A stretch of DNA of 64,000 nucleotides from Sthenelais limicola (taxonomy: Eukaryota > Annelida > Polychaeta > Phyllodocida > Sigalionidae). The DNA is taken from contig OW804095.1 in the NCBI GenBank assembly GCA_942159475.1, positions 150,278,808 through 150,342,807 of the forward strand, in the 5' to 3' direction. Below, one piece after another: positions 1 to 11,292 of the stretch (its first letter is position 1; each line of letters begins with the position of its first letter). The position numbers and the translations under genes were made by a program. The notes below the pieces were generated by a model. It ran no database searches, was not told the DNA's origin, and worked only from the letters and a program-made list of their open reading frames with translations.

Positions 1-138
1 ATTTTCTGAAGATCTGAGCCATAATATACACTATATTGTAACATTTTAACTCACGCTGGAGGCTATATACTTTTGAACCTACAATTAGACCATTGTCATT
101 TATAACTAATGTAAACCTACATGCACGCTATGCTCTGG

Positions 139-373
139 GGGTCAGACTTTCAGAAAATGTACAATTAGCAGCTGTATTCATTTAGTAAATTCTTCAAAAT
201 TAAGCTGCAATTTGGTCAATACTAGGTAAATTCGAGTATATTCGGCATTGCATTGATTCTAGCAATCTGTTTGGTTAGGTTGAACTGTATTTTGAACTTC
301 ATTTTCGTCTAAAAGTTGGGTTATTTGAGAAGATTGGCGACGTTGAATTGTACATTTTCTGAAATTCTGACCC
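139..373 (+). mobile_element. T1, T-element type B
   Basis: Complete copy with both TIRs. It is flanked by a perfect 21-bp direct repeat (119-139 and 374-394). The last three bases of the left repeat (GGG) are also the first three of the element, so the 5-prime junction sits on a microhomology. This is a key example of the long duplications discussed in the findings. Confidence 0.92.
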
Positions 374-394
374 ACATGCACGCTATGCTCTGGG

Positions 395-1184
395 TATATA
401 CATAGGAGGAGGGTTGGCTAGTCATTAATGAGAAAAGGGGTAATTAGCATACAAAATAAATCAGACATGGGAGAGTATCATTAACTCTAGCTATGCAACT
501 TAGGGTCAATTTGGTTCAAATCCTGGCTTTCAAACAATTAAAATATGCCCAGTACTTCGCTATCAATCTGTTTCGCTAAACAGTATTTTCTAGCCAAATA
601 CGCACCCTTTCAATCCTTGTGTAAATATGCTGTTATACCGTATAACAATGCAGTCTAAATGAAGAGACTATTCATATCATTGATTCACAACACGAAAGTG
701 ATGTGCTCTTATATCTCGTTATGATGAGCTGTATACAAATCTGGTTAATTTGTTTGGTATTGAAATTCTGATTTAGGACATCAACACAAAATCTATTGTC
801 CAGTCGTTAGTATTAACATGAAAATCCATTTGTAGGGCGACGTAACAAGGACTCGATGGTATTGGATTTAATATTCATGGAAGTCTGCCCTCTAGTTTGA
901 GGATGCTTGTCCAGATGTTCCCTGTTCTAAAATCGATCAGTTTGAAATATTTGTAAAGGCAACGAGGCATATTCAGGGGGAGGCCCGTGAAGGCCCTAGA
1001 TAAACAATCCATTTTCCTAAATTAAATAATTGAAAACCATTATGGACAACGGTGAGAAAATGAACTTTTGTCTTTAAGTACGAATGCACACACATACATG
1101 ATCATGATCCGGTGATATATCAAATGTTATCTTTGTAACCTGAATATATCTATATGCCATGAATGTAATAATCTCTGGGTATAT
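395..1184. other. Unassigned AT-rich stretch
   Basis: No repeat, gene or RNA recognised. A GGTTCAAATCC string near 498 looks like a tRNA B box, but the neighbouring bases do not form a T stem. Confidence 0.4.
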
Positions 1185-1425
1185 GGGTGACATCGCTTGA
1201 AAGTGTGCAATTCGCCTTCTCCAATCGTCGCAAATAAACCAAATTTAAGACAACAATAATGTTCAAAATTTGGTTCAACATAGCCCAACAAATTGTTTGA
1301 ATCAAGGCAATACCAAATAAACGAATATACCAAGTATTATACATTTTTCTGTCTAATTTATTAGAATTTACTAAATGTGTAGCGCTGACAATTGTACATT
1401 TTCTCAAATTTCTGACGGTCTGACC
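1185..1425 (-). mobile_element. T2, T-element type D, old copy
   Basis: Internal sequence is type D (AACATAGCCCAACA then TTGTTTGAATC). The TIRs are eroded: the left end reads GGGTGACATCGCTTG and the right end has an extra insertion before GACC. No clear target duplication. Probably one of the older copies. Confidence 0.75.
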
Positions 1426-2233
1426 AATATTACAATATATTCTATTTATAATAAACTGACGACACAAAAGGGCCACTAAGGAAAAATATAACCTCACTTC
1501 CCCACAACAGTACAAAAGCAGAGAGCGAATAATTCTCCGAATGAATTCAAAATAATTCAGGCAGCGTTAACCCCACCCTCTCAGCCCCCCTCCCACCCCT
1601 CAATATTCCTATATCTACCCCTGAAAAGACTGGCGAGTATCCTCACTGTTGAGCCTGGGAGGAGTAAAGGCTTGGCAAATATAAAATGATCAATAATATA
1701 CTTGTAAGCACTGGGGTCACACTTGGTTGGATTTTAATCCATAACTTGTGAGTAAATATTGGTACACAAATCCGACGGATTATAGAGTGCTTATGATTCC
1801 TTCATAACCCTCTTTTAGGGTATGACCTAAATTGGATTTGAATCACCAATAATTGGCTACAGATTTCACTGATAAGATCTATAAGCTTTTGTGCTGATTT
1901 TAATAGGGTTTGATTGTGAGGAATCTAGGTCAGCTTTTGGTATCATTATTGCTGTTCATGCAGTAAAGGGAAAATTCAATATTACATGCAAACTTCTCTA
2001 TTATTATTATATCATATATTGAAAAAAAAGAAATTCTTGGGAATTGTGGTGGAAAGTAAACTAAATCTAAAAATAAATACATCATGTCCCACTAAATCTG
2101 ATTTAGAGAGGAAAACAGTTCAGGTTAACAGAAGGTTCGGATAAAGAGATGTAAAAATACATTCAGTACAAAATCTGGACGGAAATTGCAGTTTATCAAA
2201 CGGAAAACACAATAAAAATCTTTATAAAATGTA
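1426..2233. other. Unassigned stretch with C-rich tract
   Basis: A C-rich tract lies near 1570-1612. The rest is AT-rich with no recognisable feature. Confidence 0.4.
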
Positions 2234-2712
2234 TCAAATAAATCGAGAGGAGAATGTAAGGCATTTATGTGCGGAATGTAATGTGGTATCACTTTCCATC
2301 ACCATGTGTGATAAATTTTCAGAAAATGTACAATTGAACTTCGCCAATCTTCTTAAATAAGCCAAATGTCAGACGAAAATAAAGTTCAAAATACAGTTCA
2401 ACCTAGCCAAACAGATTGCAAGAATCAATGCAATGCAGAATACACTCGAATTTACCTATTATTGGCCAAAATACAGCCTAATTTAGCATAATATACTAGA
2501 TATGTACATTTTCTGAAAATCTGACCCATGTGTGATATAGTATTTAATAGATCCAAACACAGGATAAAAGAGTATAGCTTTCCGAGAGATTGCCTTTTAC
2601 GAGCCCAGTATTCTGCCCATCTTGACCTATAGCTCGTCACCTTTGCACAATGATTACACCCATTAGCCCCACCTCCTGTGTCGATAATGGCCAAAGCTTT
2701 CCGACCTCTTTT
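2234..2712 (-). pseudogene. Open frame interrupted by T3
   Basis: On the minus strand a frame is open from 2712 to the T3 element and reads like protein (contains AIIDTGGGANGCNHC and RSRWAEYWARKRQ). If T3 and one copy of its duplication are removed, the same frame continues for about 22 codons to a TGA at 2234-2236, about 80 codons in all. No start codon or splice sites are convincing and I recognise no family. It could be a former exon, or chance. Confidence 0.2.
2315..2527 (-). mobile_element. T3, T-element type B, 5-prime truncated
   Basis: The right TIR is complete. The left TIR lacks its first seven bases (GGGTCAG) and begins at ATTTTCAG. It is flanked by a 10-bp direct repeat, ATGTGTGATA (2304-2313 and 2528-2537), with a shared GAT-like step at the junction. 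Truncation plus a duplication shows the copy inserted already incomplete, or was joined at a microhomology. Confidence 0.88.
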
Positions 2713-2897
2713 TTAACCCAAGGTGTCTCCTATGCAATTGGCTCCCGGATCAAGCTCTCTGAATTCACTTTAATTTCTACCTGGGCACTTGGAAGAATCG
2801 GCTCCCACCTGACAATGTGCCTTAATAATGGGTTGCCCCGAGGAAAGTGGCCAAGATCTCGGGGTGGAATTGTGAAGCTGAATTGTCGATGGTAAAT

Positions 2898-3132
2898 AAG
2901 TCAGATTTTCGGAAAATATACAATTGGCAGCTGTACACATTTAGTAAATTCTGCTAAATTAGGCTGCAATTTGGTCAATACTAGGTAAATTCGAGTATAT
3001 TCGGCATTGCATTGATTCTAGCAATATGTCTGGTTAAGTTGAACTGTAGTTTGAACTTTATTTTCGTCTAAAATTTGGTTTATTTGAGAGGATTGGCAAA
3101 GTTGAATTGTACATTTTCTGAAGATCTGACCC
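2898..3132 (+). mobile_element. T4, T-element type B
   Basis: Full-length copy. The left TIR starts AAGTCAG and so has lost part of the GGG start. Flanking match is only about 5 bp (AAATA). Confidence 0.88.
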
Positions 3133-4226
3133 AAATATGTGGTGGGCTGCCTGGTCCAATGCAGTTGTGAAACCCGCTGGGCAGTTTGCCGGGGGAGTCA
3201 ATACCTTGCCTCCAACTGCCTTAACACCCATTGGGCTAAGGAAATGCCAAAACAGAACAAACCCACACCACGACCCAAGACACAGGCAAGAACCCATGCT
3301 GTGCGCTAATGATTTTTGTCTCCTTTTAGTTCTAGTTGGGGTGGGAATTTTCTGCAGGTAACAAAAGGCTGTCATAGCATGTAGGGCAACACATGTTTTG
3401 TAGATGTGTTACCGTTGAACTGTAGCCAAAAGAGCACTATAATTGCATTACTGCAGTAGAGTTTCACCTACCTCTCATACATGTGCCTTATTCTCTTGTT
3501 CAGTAGTGTGGATGGGGGAAAACAGCACCTGCCTCTTGTCTTCCACATCAACAACTTCAAGACCTCAATTTCTCCCGTGTCCTATGAAGCATCGAGGAGA
3601 GAATGACAGCTAGTAAAACGCTCACAACAACACACCTCCATGTAATGTAGAGCTACTCCATTTTAAAATAAGTCCAATCAATGTTCAGAATCCAATGCGG
3701 TGTATGTCAACTGTTTGCGATGTGGTCACACGTATGTATGTATGGTTGTATTGTATATATGGACCGTGGTGACTCTCTGAGGTTGAGATGAACAGTAGAA
3801 CTCAGGTAGTAGTATCGACTACACCAACATGTATCAGATGTTTGGGCCGTGGCTTGAATGTTGGGGACTGTTGTAACTGTGTGGTGCAGCATGGACTATA
3901 GGTGAGAGAGGAGCGGGGAGGGAGAGGCTGAAGGCGCAATGCTAGTAGTAGTCCTCTCCAGTCACAATACATCTGGGTACGAGGTCAGGTGAGACCATAG
4001 ACACAGAGCATGTATTGCAACAATTACCAACATGTAATGATAATAGTTCATCATTCGCTATGCAATGCAATCCATTGAGTGAAGTGTAGGGACATACATG
4101 TATACATGAACATCATACATTTATAATAATCATACCCATGTAGAACTAGGTATTCTGATATGAGCCAGTGAACTTGTATTGTCTGTGCAATGCTGGCAGG
4201 GATCTCCGAGACTTAAAGCTCTATAT
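3133..4226. other. Unassigned stretch, GC-richer at its start
   Basis: 3137-3360 is GC-richer and open on both strands (74 and 105 codons), which reflects low stop density more than coding. No family recognised. The remainder has no visible feature. Confidence 0.35.
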
Positions 4227-4462
4227 GGGTCAGATTTTCAGAAAATGTACAATTCGCCTTCACCAATCTTCTCAAATAGCACACATTTAAGACAAAAAAT
4301 GAGCTTCAAAATGCAGTTTAACATAACAGAACTGATACTTTAAATCAATGCGATACCAAATATACTCAGATATACCTGGTATTCTTCATTTTTCAGCCTA
4401 ATTTAGGAGAATTTTCTAAATGTGTAGAACTGCCAATTGTACATTTTCTGAAAATCTGACTC
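4227..4462 (-). mobile_element. T5, T-element type A
   Basis: Complete type A copy with intact left TIR; the right end reads CTGACTC. No long duplication seen. Confidence 0.9.
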
Positions 4463-4893
4463 ACATGTGTGGACTCCCATTCACAACATACATACACCAC
4501 ACTCCCATGACCTTAAAGGCAACCCACAAACAGCACTTCCACGATACCGGAGAAGTTGTAAGAATCTCCCAGCAAGAAAATCCAGTCCATTCACAACTGT
4601 TCCAACACACACAGTCACACAGAGAGAGAGAGTGGCCCCAGACATGGGAAACTCAATGAATGAAGTCTGTACGTGTGGTTCAAGTTTTGCTAGTGTGCAT
4701 GCATGTTCACTGCTTTGCTACCTGACGCAAATCACTCTCCCTCTTCTGCCCCAGCTCAACCAAATTGCAGACTGCTAAGCCAGCAAAACGACCCCTAATT
4801 ATAAGCCATCATATCGAGGCCTATCAAAATGCCTCGCTCCGTCTGTCAACATGTATTGTGAGCTGGGGAGGAGGGCAGCGAGAAAACGCATGC
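4463..4893. other. Unassigned stretch, CA-rich
   Basis: CA-rich, with a short GAGAGAGA run near 4620. No gene recognised; the open frames here have biased composition. Confidence 0.4.
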
Positions 4894-4910
4894 AAAAATG
4901 TTTCACTAGT

Positions 4911-5132
4911 AAAAATGTACAATGAGCAGCTGTGTTCATTTAGTAAATTCTTTCCAAATTAAGCTGCAATTTGGTCAATACTAGGTAAAATCGAGAATAT
5001 TCGGCATTGCATTGATTCTAGCAATCGGTGTGGCTAGGTTGAACTGTATTTTGAACTTTATTTTCGTCTAAAAGTTGGGTTATTTGAGAAGATTGGCAAA
5101 GTTGAATTGTACATTTTCTGAAAATCTTACCC
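4911..5132 (+). mobile_element. T6, T-element type B, 5-prime truncated at microhomology
   Basis: The first 15 bases of the left TIR are missing and the element starts at AAAATGTACAA. A 24-bp perfect direct repeat flanks it (4894-4917 and 5133-5156). The similarity continues past the perfect part because the target itself reads AAAATGCACAAAGAGCA, close to the element's AAAATGTACAATGAGCAG. The truncated end was therefore joined where element and target already resembled each other. Confidence 0.9.
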
Positions 5133-5156
5133 AAAAATGTTTCACTAGTAAAAATG

Positions 5157-6532
5157 CACAAAGAGCATAAATTGATTTTTGGTCCGTTACAACTACCGGA
5201 AATATTGACGTTCTGTCAGTCTAGACTGTAGCTGGTAATTTTGTATTTAAAAAATGATTTTTCACAAAAAAATGATAAATCGACTGGATAACTCAGGTGA
5301 TTTGGTAAGTTTAAACCTTTTATTTATTGGAGGACAAAGGCCTTATATTTTCTTCAGCAATTTGTATATTATGACGGCAGAATTGGGCAGATTGCGGCTC
5401 TGTGCTCGTTATATTTAAAGTTCTTTTGGTGTAGTTATAAATATTGATTCTAATTTCTGCAAGTGAAAGACTTTATTCACGTGTATTTTGTGTAATACAG
5501 TATTACTACCTGCTCTCCGTTTAGAAACGCATAAGAGATTAAGGCAATTAAGCTTAATATAATGCACGAATCTCTTCTTTTCCTTTTTCTCTGGGAATAC
5601 ATCCATATAACTAGCTATAGGGTGACTGGTCAGACAACTTTCTCTTAACTACCTTGATACGGCTTTCTTGAAGTAAATTATCCGATTGCTGTTTACATTT
5701 ATGAATCGTAAAAAGATTCCATGAAACAATCTGAACAAGTTCTTGCATATATTTATATAATAACTGTTTATACCAGGGAAACTCTTCCAATAACATTAAA
5801 TATGAATATTAAACATGAAAAATCAAAGTTTTGTAGTTATAAAATAAAATTTTTATGACAACTGAAGGTTGCACGATAAAACCACAAACTGAATAAATTG
5901 TTTGAGATTCACTTGGCGGTAGATCCAATATGGCAACACTTAAATGGCTCATTACTAGCCCCAGAGAGGTATTCAATCATGGCAATTCCATTTTGAGAGT
6001 GAATTTCAGGCTACATTTTCTCTGGCGAAACTGATAAGGCATTTCCTTCTAAACACTCCTTGCCAATGCCAGACATCGTGGACTTGTATTTGTATTGTTG
6101 TTATGCCTTCCAAATGGAATTATAATTAATCTCGTAAAATGCCTCTAATCGGAACACTGGCATGTAGCCATGACATATGTTATTAAAATTGAAATTGTTA
6201 AACTCTTCGGATGTACACTCGCTCAAATGGCAATTACTTGTGCTCATATATCCTTCTCATGCCAACAATAGGGGATGGATTCTGTTGAAATTTGACATAC
6301 AAATATTTCACAATATTTTATCGAAAATTGCAAGAATGTTTTCACCAATATCAGAGCTCGTATAAATGATCTATGAAAACCAAATGCATGATGGGAAAGA
6401 TGGAGACTTGTGTCGTATTAATAAATATTCCATGCAAAACATAAAATGTTTTTTTATAGATTTTAGACTGTACCATTAGTCCCATAATTCAATGCGAATC
6501 AGGATTCAAAATGGCGGCTATGCAAATCCCCT
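5157..6532. other. Unassigned AT-rich stretch
   Basis: No repeat recognised. At 6510-6528 a short motif pair, ATGGCGGC then ATGCAAAT (YY1-like and octamer-like), lies just before the SINE-like insertion. This is weak evidence for a regulatory site. Confidence 0.35.
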
Positions 6533-6603
6533 ATTCGACGAGGGCATTTTTATGGAAAGCACGTCAGAGTATTAAAAGCCTCTGAGAAAGCACCATTGAA
6601 GAG
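6533..6603. repeat. 71-bp target duplication, left copy
   Basis: Matches 6793-6863 over 71 bp with about two differences. The two copies flank the SINE-like insertion exactly and lie in direct orientation, so they read as a very long target-site duplication. Confidence 0.88.
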
Positions 6604-6792
6604 TAGAGTGAGTGAGGTTGGTTGCTTTACGCCCTTATCAACACATTTAATATGGTTATATCAAGGGCGGGAGAGCTGAGAGGGAGGCAGTTTATGATCA
6701 TACCCAGGAAATAAGAGATAGAGAAGAAGGGAGAGAGAGACAGAGAAAAGAGACAGAAAGGCACTTTAAGGTCATACCCAGAACCATGCACC
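6604..6792 (-). mobile_element. SINE-like insertion (copy 1)
   Basis: Begins with a GAGTGAGTGAGG end, then GGTTGCTTTACGCCC, a segment ending in AAGGGCGGG, and a purine-rich half. The whole is the reverse complement of most of 28384-28777, which proves a dispersed repeat. From memory, GAGTGAGTGAG next to a TTTACGCC block is typical of short interspersed repeats in molluscan genomes; that assignment is inference. It carries only one copy of the 73-bp purine/pyrimidine unit. Confidence 0.8.
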
Positions 6793-6863
6793 ATTCGACG
6801 AGGGCATTTTTATGGAAAGCACCTCAGAGTATTAAAAGACTCTGAGAAAGCACCATTGAAGAG
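6793..6863. repeat. 71-bp target duplication, right copy
   Basis: Second copy of 6533-6603, immediately after the insertion. The near-identity of the two copies suggests a fairly recent insertion. Confidence 0.88.
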
Positions 6864-7615
6864 GTTTGTATGTTGATACAATCACTGTAGCAATAAATGT
6901 TGTCAAACGCTTTGCCAACAAGTCACCTTTCCATCTGGGTAAGACAGCTAAAGCTCGATTAGAAGGCAAGAAGAAGAACTATATGAAAAATTGGGCGCAG
7001 GGCGAAAAGGCGGAGACAGTTGGGGACGAAGAGGGCGTTAGATGGAGAACAATAGGGTGAAGTGAAGCCCATGATTAGACCCGCCTTGAGAGAGCGTGAC
7101 AGGGTCCGCAGACAATAGAGGAATTGGCATCCCCGCCTCTACACCAGTCCACCAACCCCGTCATTCCCATACGCTCCATTGGAGCAATATTATCCCTCCA
7201 AACATTTCTTTGCCCGACTCTTCCTGCCCCCACTTTGTTCCGCGAGTCGGCCATATGCAATTAAAATCTATTAATGCTTTTCTCGATTTCACTTCCTGCC
7301 GCAGGGTACGACGGGACGTCACGTAAAAGCCGCGCATCCGGATGAGATTTGATGCGAGAATCCTTTCAGGTATCAGCATGGTAAATGGAGTATTCGCGCT
7401 CTGGTGCACATTGGGGACTTCTTGAAATTTGACTTTGGGGCTGCAAAGTGTATATATTGGAGGGTGAGACGGAGGGGTTAGACCGATTCTCTTTCGACTA
7501 GACGCGAGGGAGAGGAGAAGGAGGAGGGGTGGCTAGACCTCAGGGCATAGAGTAAAGGGCTTCGTGGCCAAGCCATAATAAAGGGTCCATGTCGCTAGGG
7601 TAGTGATTTGCTAAA
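6864..7615. other. Unassigned, GC-richer stretch
   Basis: Less AT-rich than most of the window, with several open frames on both strands between 7075 and 7410. None stands out in composition. Confidence 0.35.
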
Positions 7616-7873
7616 ATGGAGAACAAAGAAGAACTGTTGGAAGAAGGCAAAATGAGGCAGATAAATCAGCTGTTGGACCAGCCATGTTTGGAGGTTACTA
7701 TCACTAGAAGCCACTACCTGCCATTATTATCAGTCCACCCATCTCAAACGCCGTTAGCCAAAAGTAAATTAGATTTCTGTCCCTTTTTCGCTTGGAGGTG
7801 TCGATTGTCACCCCTTCCCAAAAGCCTTACCGTCCTTCTGAATAGACTTGATATGAACATCAGGCATGTGTAG
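7616..7873 (+). CDS. Short open frame with good start context, unknown
   Basis: 85 codons from an ATG in good initiation context (AAAATGG, A at -3 and G at +4). The first 27 residues are strongly charged (starts MENKEELLEEGKMRQINQLL), suggesting a helix; the rest is ordinary. No domain, signal peptide or neighbour supports it. It could be a first exon or chance. Confidence 0.25.
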   Translation: MENKEELLEEGKMRQINQLLDQPCLEVTITRSHYLPLLSVHPSQTPLAKSKLDFCPFFAWRCRLSPLPKSLTVLLNRLDMNIRHV

Positions 7874-8122
7874 CACTAAGGAGTAAAATGAATGAGAAGT
7901 AGGGTCTAAGGGGCTTCTTTAGGCCAGGAATTGGGTGTTAAAGCCCAGGGTCGGGTTTCAAGCATAGATATGGACCAAACACTCAGAGAACCCAAAGAAA
8001 AGGTCACCAAAGTATGTCTTGGCAAGGATTGAATTTCCCCAGAGGAAATTGTGTGGTTGGTTAGTGGCAGGACACCTATGGGTTAAAGCCATTTATACAT
8101 GTAGTTGACATCACCGACATTT
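7874..8122. other. Unassigned stretch before T7
   Basis: Nothing recognised. The final 25 bases show a partial match to the sequence after T7 (ATGTA and TGACAT blocks), a possible decayed long duplication. Confidence 0.35.
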
Positions 8123-8357
8123 GGGTCAGATTTTCTGAAAATGTGCAATTGGCAGCTCTACACATTAAGGAAATTCTTCTGAATTAGGCTGAAAATTGGT
8201 GAATACCGGGTATATCGGAGTATATTTGGTACTGCATTGATTTATAGTATCAGTTCTGTTATGTTAAACTGCATTTTGAAGCTCATTTTTGTCTTAAATA
8301 TTGGTTATTTGAGAGGATTGGTGAAGGCGAATTGTACATTCTCTAAAAATCTGACCC
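8123..8357 (+). mobile_element. T7, T-element type A
   Basis: Full-length. The right TIR has small changes (ACATTCTCTAAAAATCTGACCC). The flanks share ATGTA and KTGACAT blocks within about 20 bp, so a decayed long duplication is possible but not proved. Confidence 0.9.
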
Positions 8358-8602
8358 ATGTATAGGTGACATGGACAGTTCCAGGGTTTTAACCCATAAC
8401 ATGTGTGACACATCCGTTTAAGGGGATTATTGAGCTCCACGTGAAACTGGATCTATTTCCATAATGAACATCAACTTGGAATAAAGGAGGGAAGAATTGA
8501 TAAGAATTAAAACCCAAACAGGCGTTAGAACTGAAATAGTCCCGAAAAGTTATATGTGTGTTCATGAAGAGAGACGTTTGCTCTATATTTAGAACCTACA
8601 GT

Positions 8603-8837
8603 GGGTCAGATTTTCAGAAAATGTACAATTCGCCTTCACCAATCCTCTCAAATAACCCACATTTAAGACAGAAATGAGCTTCAAAATGCAGTTTAACATA
8701 ACGGAACTGATACTTTAAATAAATGCGATACCAAATATATTCAGATATACCCGGTATTCATCATTTTTCAGCCTAATTCAGCAGAATTTCCCAAATGTGT
8801 ACAGCTGCCAATTGTACATTTTCTGAAAATCTGACCC
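8603..8837 (-). mobile_element. T8, T-element type A
   Basis: Complete with nearly perfect TIRs; right end CTGACCC. No long flanking repeat. Confidence 0.92.
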
Positions 8838-9528
8838 CTGTACACTAAAGTTAACTTTTTCCTCCCGGTGAAAATATTTGAATGTTAAAGGAGAACATTT
8901 TATTTTATCTATATTTGTCAGAAATGCTCCAAGCTTTGATGTATGAAAAAATCTGTATATATTTTGATCAGAAGTGAACCTCTTTTTTTAATATAAAATA
9001 TATCATTGTTAATTTAATTGATTAACTTTTTAAAGTTATTGACTGAAATACGCACATCATCCCATTCAAACGCGAGTTTCTAGGGCAGCTGTTTAATCGC
9101 CTAAAACACAAAAAGCACAAAAATAAAAGCACAAAATTACTACACACTCAACAAGGATTAAAAATAAAGAGAAAAATGGCCACAATAAGTGATCTTAATC
9201 ATCCTATAGTTGTCAGATGACAAGCGAAGAAAGAGAAAACTTAATACCATTATACGACAATTCCTAATTATCATTTAATCGCTGTGGAAAATTAGTCCCT
9301 CGCAATCGCTAAGCATGAAAATAGACACTGATTGTGTTGGAGCTCAGGTGTGCAATGGTAGACTCCGAGTAAGAGCAACCACTTAAGGTACATCTGGCAG
9401 CTGAATCCAGCCCGATTGTTGCCCTTGTATAACTTAATGTAGAGAAGAGTTGGTAATTAATTGTAATCAACAGTGGAAGAATATGGCTTAAAATAAGACA
9501 CAGGTGGTGAGTACTCGAGGACATATAT
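8838..9528. other. Unassigned AT-rich stretch
   Basis: Very AT-rich, with an A-rich part at 9110-9170. No recognised feature. Confidence 0.4.
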
Positions 9529-9763
9529 GGATGAGATCTTTAGAAAATGTACAATTCGCTTTTACTAATCCTCTCAAATTACCCACATTTAAGACAAAAA
9601 CGAGCTTCAAAATGCAGTTTAACACAACAGAACTGATACTTTAAATCAATGCGATACCAAATATACTCAGATATACCCGGTATTCATCATTTTTTAGCCT
9701 AATTTAGCAGAATTTCCTAAATGTGTACAGCTGCCAATTGTACATTTTCTAAAAATCTGACCC
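9529..9763 (-). mobile_element. T9, T-element type A
   Basis: Full-length. The left TIR is eroded (GGATGAGATCTTTAG), the right intact. ATAT lies on both sides. Confidence 0.88.
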
Positions 9764-9939
9764 ATATAGACTATCACTCAGTTATTTACTACGTCAACGT
9801 CTTGTTAAGGAATTACCTTCAGGGTTTAACACATGTTCTCCAGCCAAACCCATTCTCATCATATTCACATTATTGGTCTTTAACAGCTACACTATTCACG
9901 TCCTTATGTGATCCTTATCACTTTATTCACCTCGTGGGT

Positions 9940-10000
9940 ATATATGGTTTAATAACTGATGCACACTTTCCATGCAGCTTCATTGGGAAGGCTATATGGG
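9940..10000. repeat. About 61-bp target duplication, left copy
   Basis: Direct repeat of 10223-10285, about 90 percent identical, with a 2-bp length difference. It ends in TATATGGG, whose GGG is shared with the start of T10. Confidence 0.9.
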
Positions 10001-10222
10001 TCAGATTTTCAGAAAATGTACAATTAAACATCGCCAATCTTCTCAAATAACCGAAATTTTAGACGAAAATAAAGTTCAAAATACAGTTCAACTTAACCAA
10101 ACAGATTGCTAGAACCAATGCAATGCGGAATATACTCGAATTTACCTAGTATTGACCAAATTGCAGCCTAATTTACTCAATGTGTACAGCTGCCAATTGT
10201 ACATTTTCTGAAAGTCTAACCC
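9998..10222 (-). mobile_element. T10, T-element type B, inside the longest duplication
   Basis: Complete element with a small internal deletion near its right end (TTTACTCAATGTG in place of the usual longer sequence); right TIR CTAACCC. It separates two copies of a 61-63-bp sequence, far longer than a normal transposase stagger. Confidence 0.92.
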
Positions 10223-10285
10223 ATATATGGTTTAATAACTAATGCACACTTTCCATGGGGAGCTTGATTGGGAATGCTATATGGG
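10223..10285. repeat. About 63-bp target duplication, right copy
   Basis: Partner of 9940-10000. The differences are scattered substitutions, as expected from divergence after duplication. Confidence 0.9.
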
Positions 10286-10904
10286 ATGTAGATACATCAC
10301 CAATAGAACAGCATAGGCTAACATTAATTATGAAGCGATTGTTGAAACGACATGAACCATACATATCTTCAGATCAGTAACTTCAGTTCGGATGTCAAAA
10401 AAAGGCGATCAATCTTTCCTAATTACCTGCAAAGTTCATGAAATTTCCTCCCTTTCTCGGGGGATTTGTGTGGTTTTCACTGGATAAAATCCCATTTTAA
10501 GTTCTGGCAAATTGGGCCCTGTTTTAACGGCGCCCCCTCCAGGCAGGTCCACTGTGTACAATTAGTCCTTCACTTTTATCTCGGTGACCTTCAATCTGCG
10601 GACCAAGAAGTTACTAATGGCTGACTGGCTGCGAGACAAGGACGACCAGCACAAGCACACCTTTGAGATATAAATTTTACTTTATCTGATTGTAAAGGAA
10701 AATGTGACTGTTTCATTCAGAGTCAAAGGACAATTGCTATCTGTCATACCTCAGATTCTCCACACATAAATCAGGAAGAATATTACAGCCCGGTAACTAT
10801 GATGACTGTTGTTATTTTTTTTTAAACAGAAATATTTTCGTTTTCTCTGGAGGGTGTGTATAGACCATTCATAGAGGAGGAATTGCTAGATGTATCTGGT
10901 AAAT
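10286..10904. other. Unassigned stretch
   Basis: Slightly GC-richer at 10500-10560 (GGCGCCCCCTCC). No gene recognised. Confidence 0.35.
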
Positions 10905-11139
10905 GAGTCATATTTTCAGAAAATGTACAATTAGCAGCTCTACACATTTAGAAATTTCTCCTAAATTAGGCTGAAAAATGAAGAATACCGGGTATATCTG
11001 AGTATATTTGGTATCGCATTGATTTAAAGTATCAGTTCTGTTATGTTAAACTGCATTTTGAAGCTCATTTTTGTCTTAAATGTGGGCTATTTGAGATGAT
11101 TGGTGAAGGCGAATTGTTCATTTTCTGGAAATCTGACCC
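10905..11139 (+). mobile_element. T11, T-element type A
   Basis: Full-length with a changed left end (GAGTCATATTTTCAG). The right flank reads AAATAAATCATA, which resembles the AAATGAGTCATA at the left junction. This may be a 12-bp duplication overlapping the TIR, or coincidence. Confidence 0.88.
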
Positions 11140-11292
11140 AAATAAATCATAATTATTAAATATTTGTATTTGCAACAACCTTAAACATATTGTTACAAAA
11201 TAGCATTACTTTATATAAATGATTGTGTGTTATACATGATAGTGTTGCAATAATAGCAACGTGCACATTTTTTAAATATAAATATAAAGTTC

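Noticed and set aside
498..508. GGTTCAAATCC resembling a tRNA B box
   Set aside because: Neighbouring bases do not form a T stem, and no acceptor stem or A box fits.
3137..3361. 74-codon plus frame and overlapping 105-codon minus frame beside T4
   Set aside because: GC-richer segment open on both strands; the minus frame includes T4 sequence.
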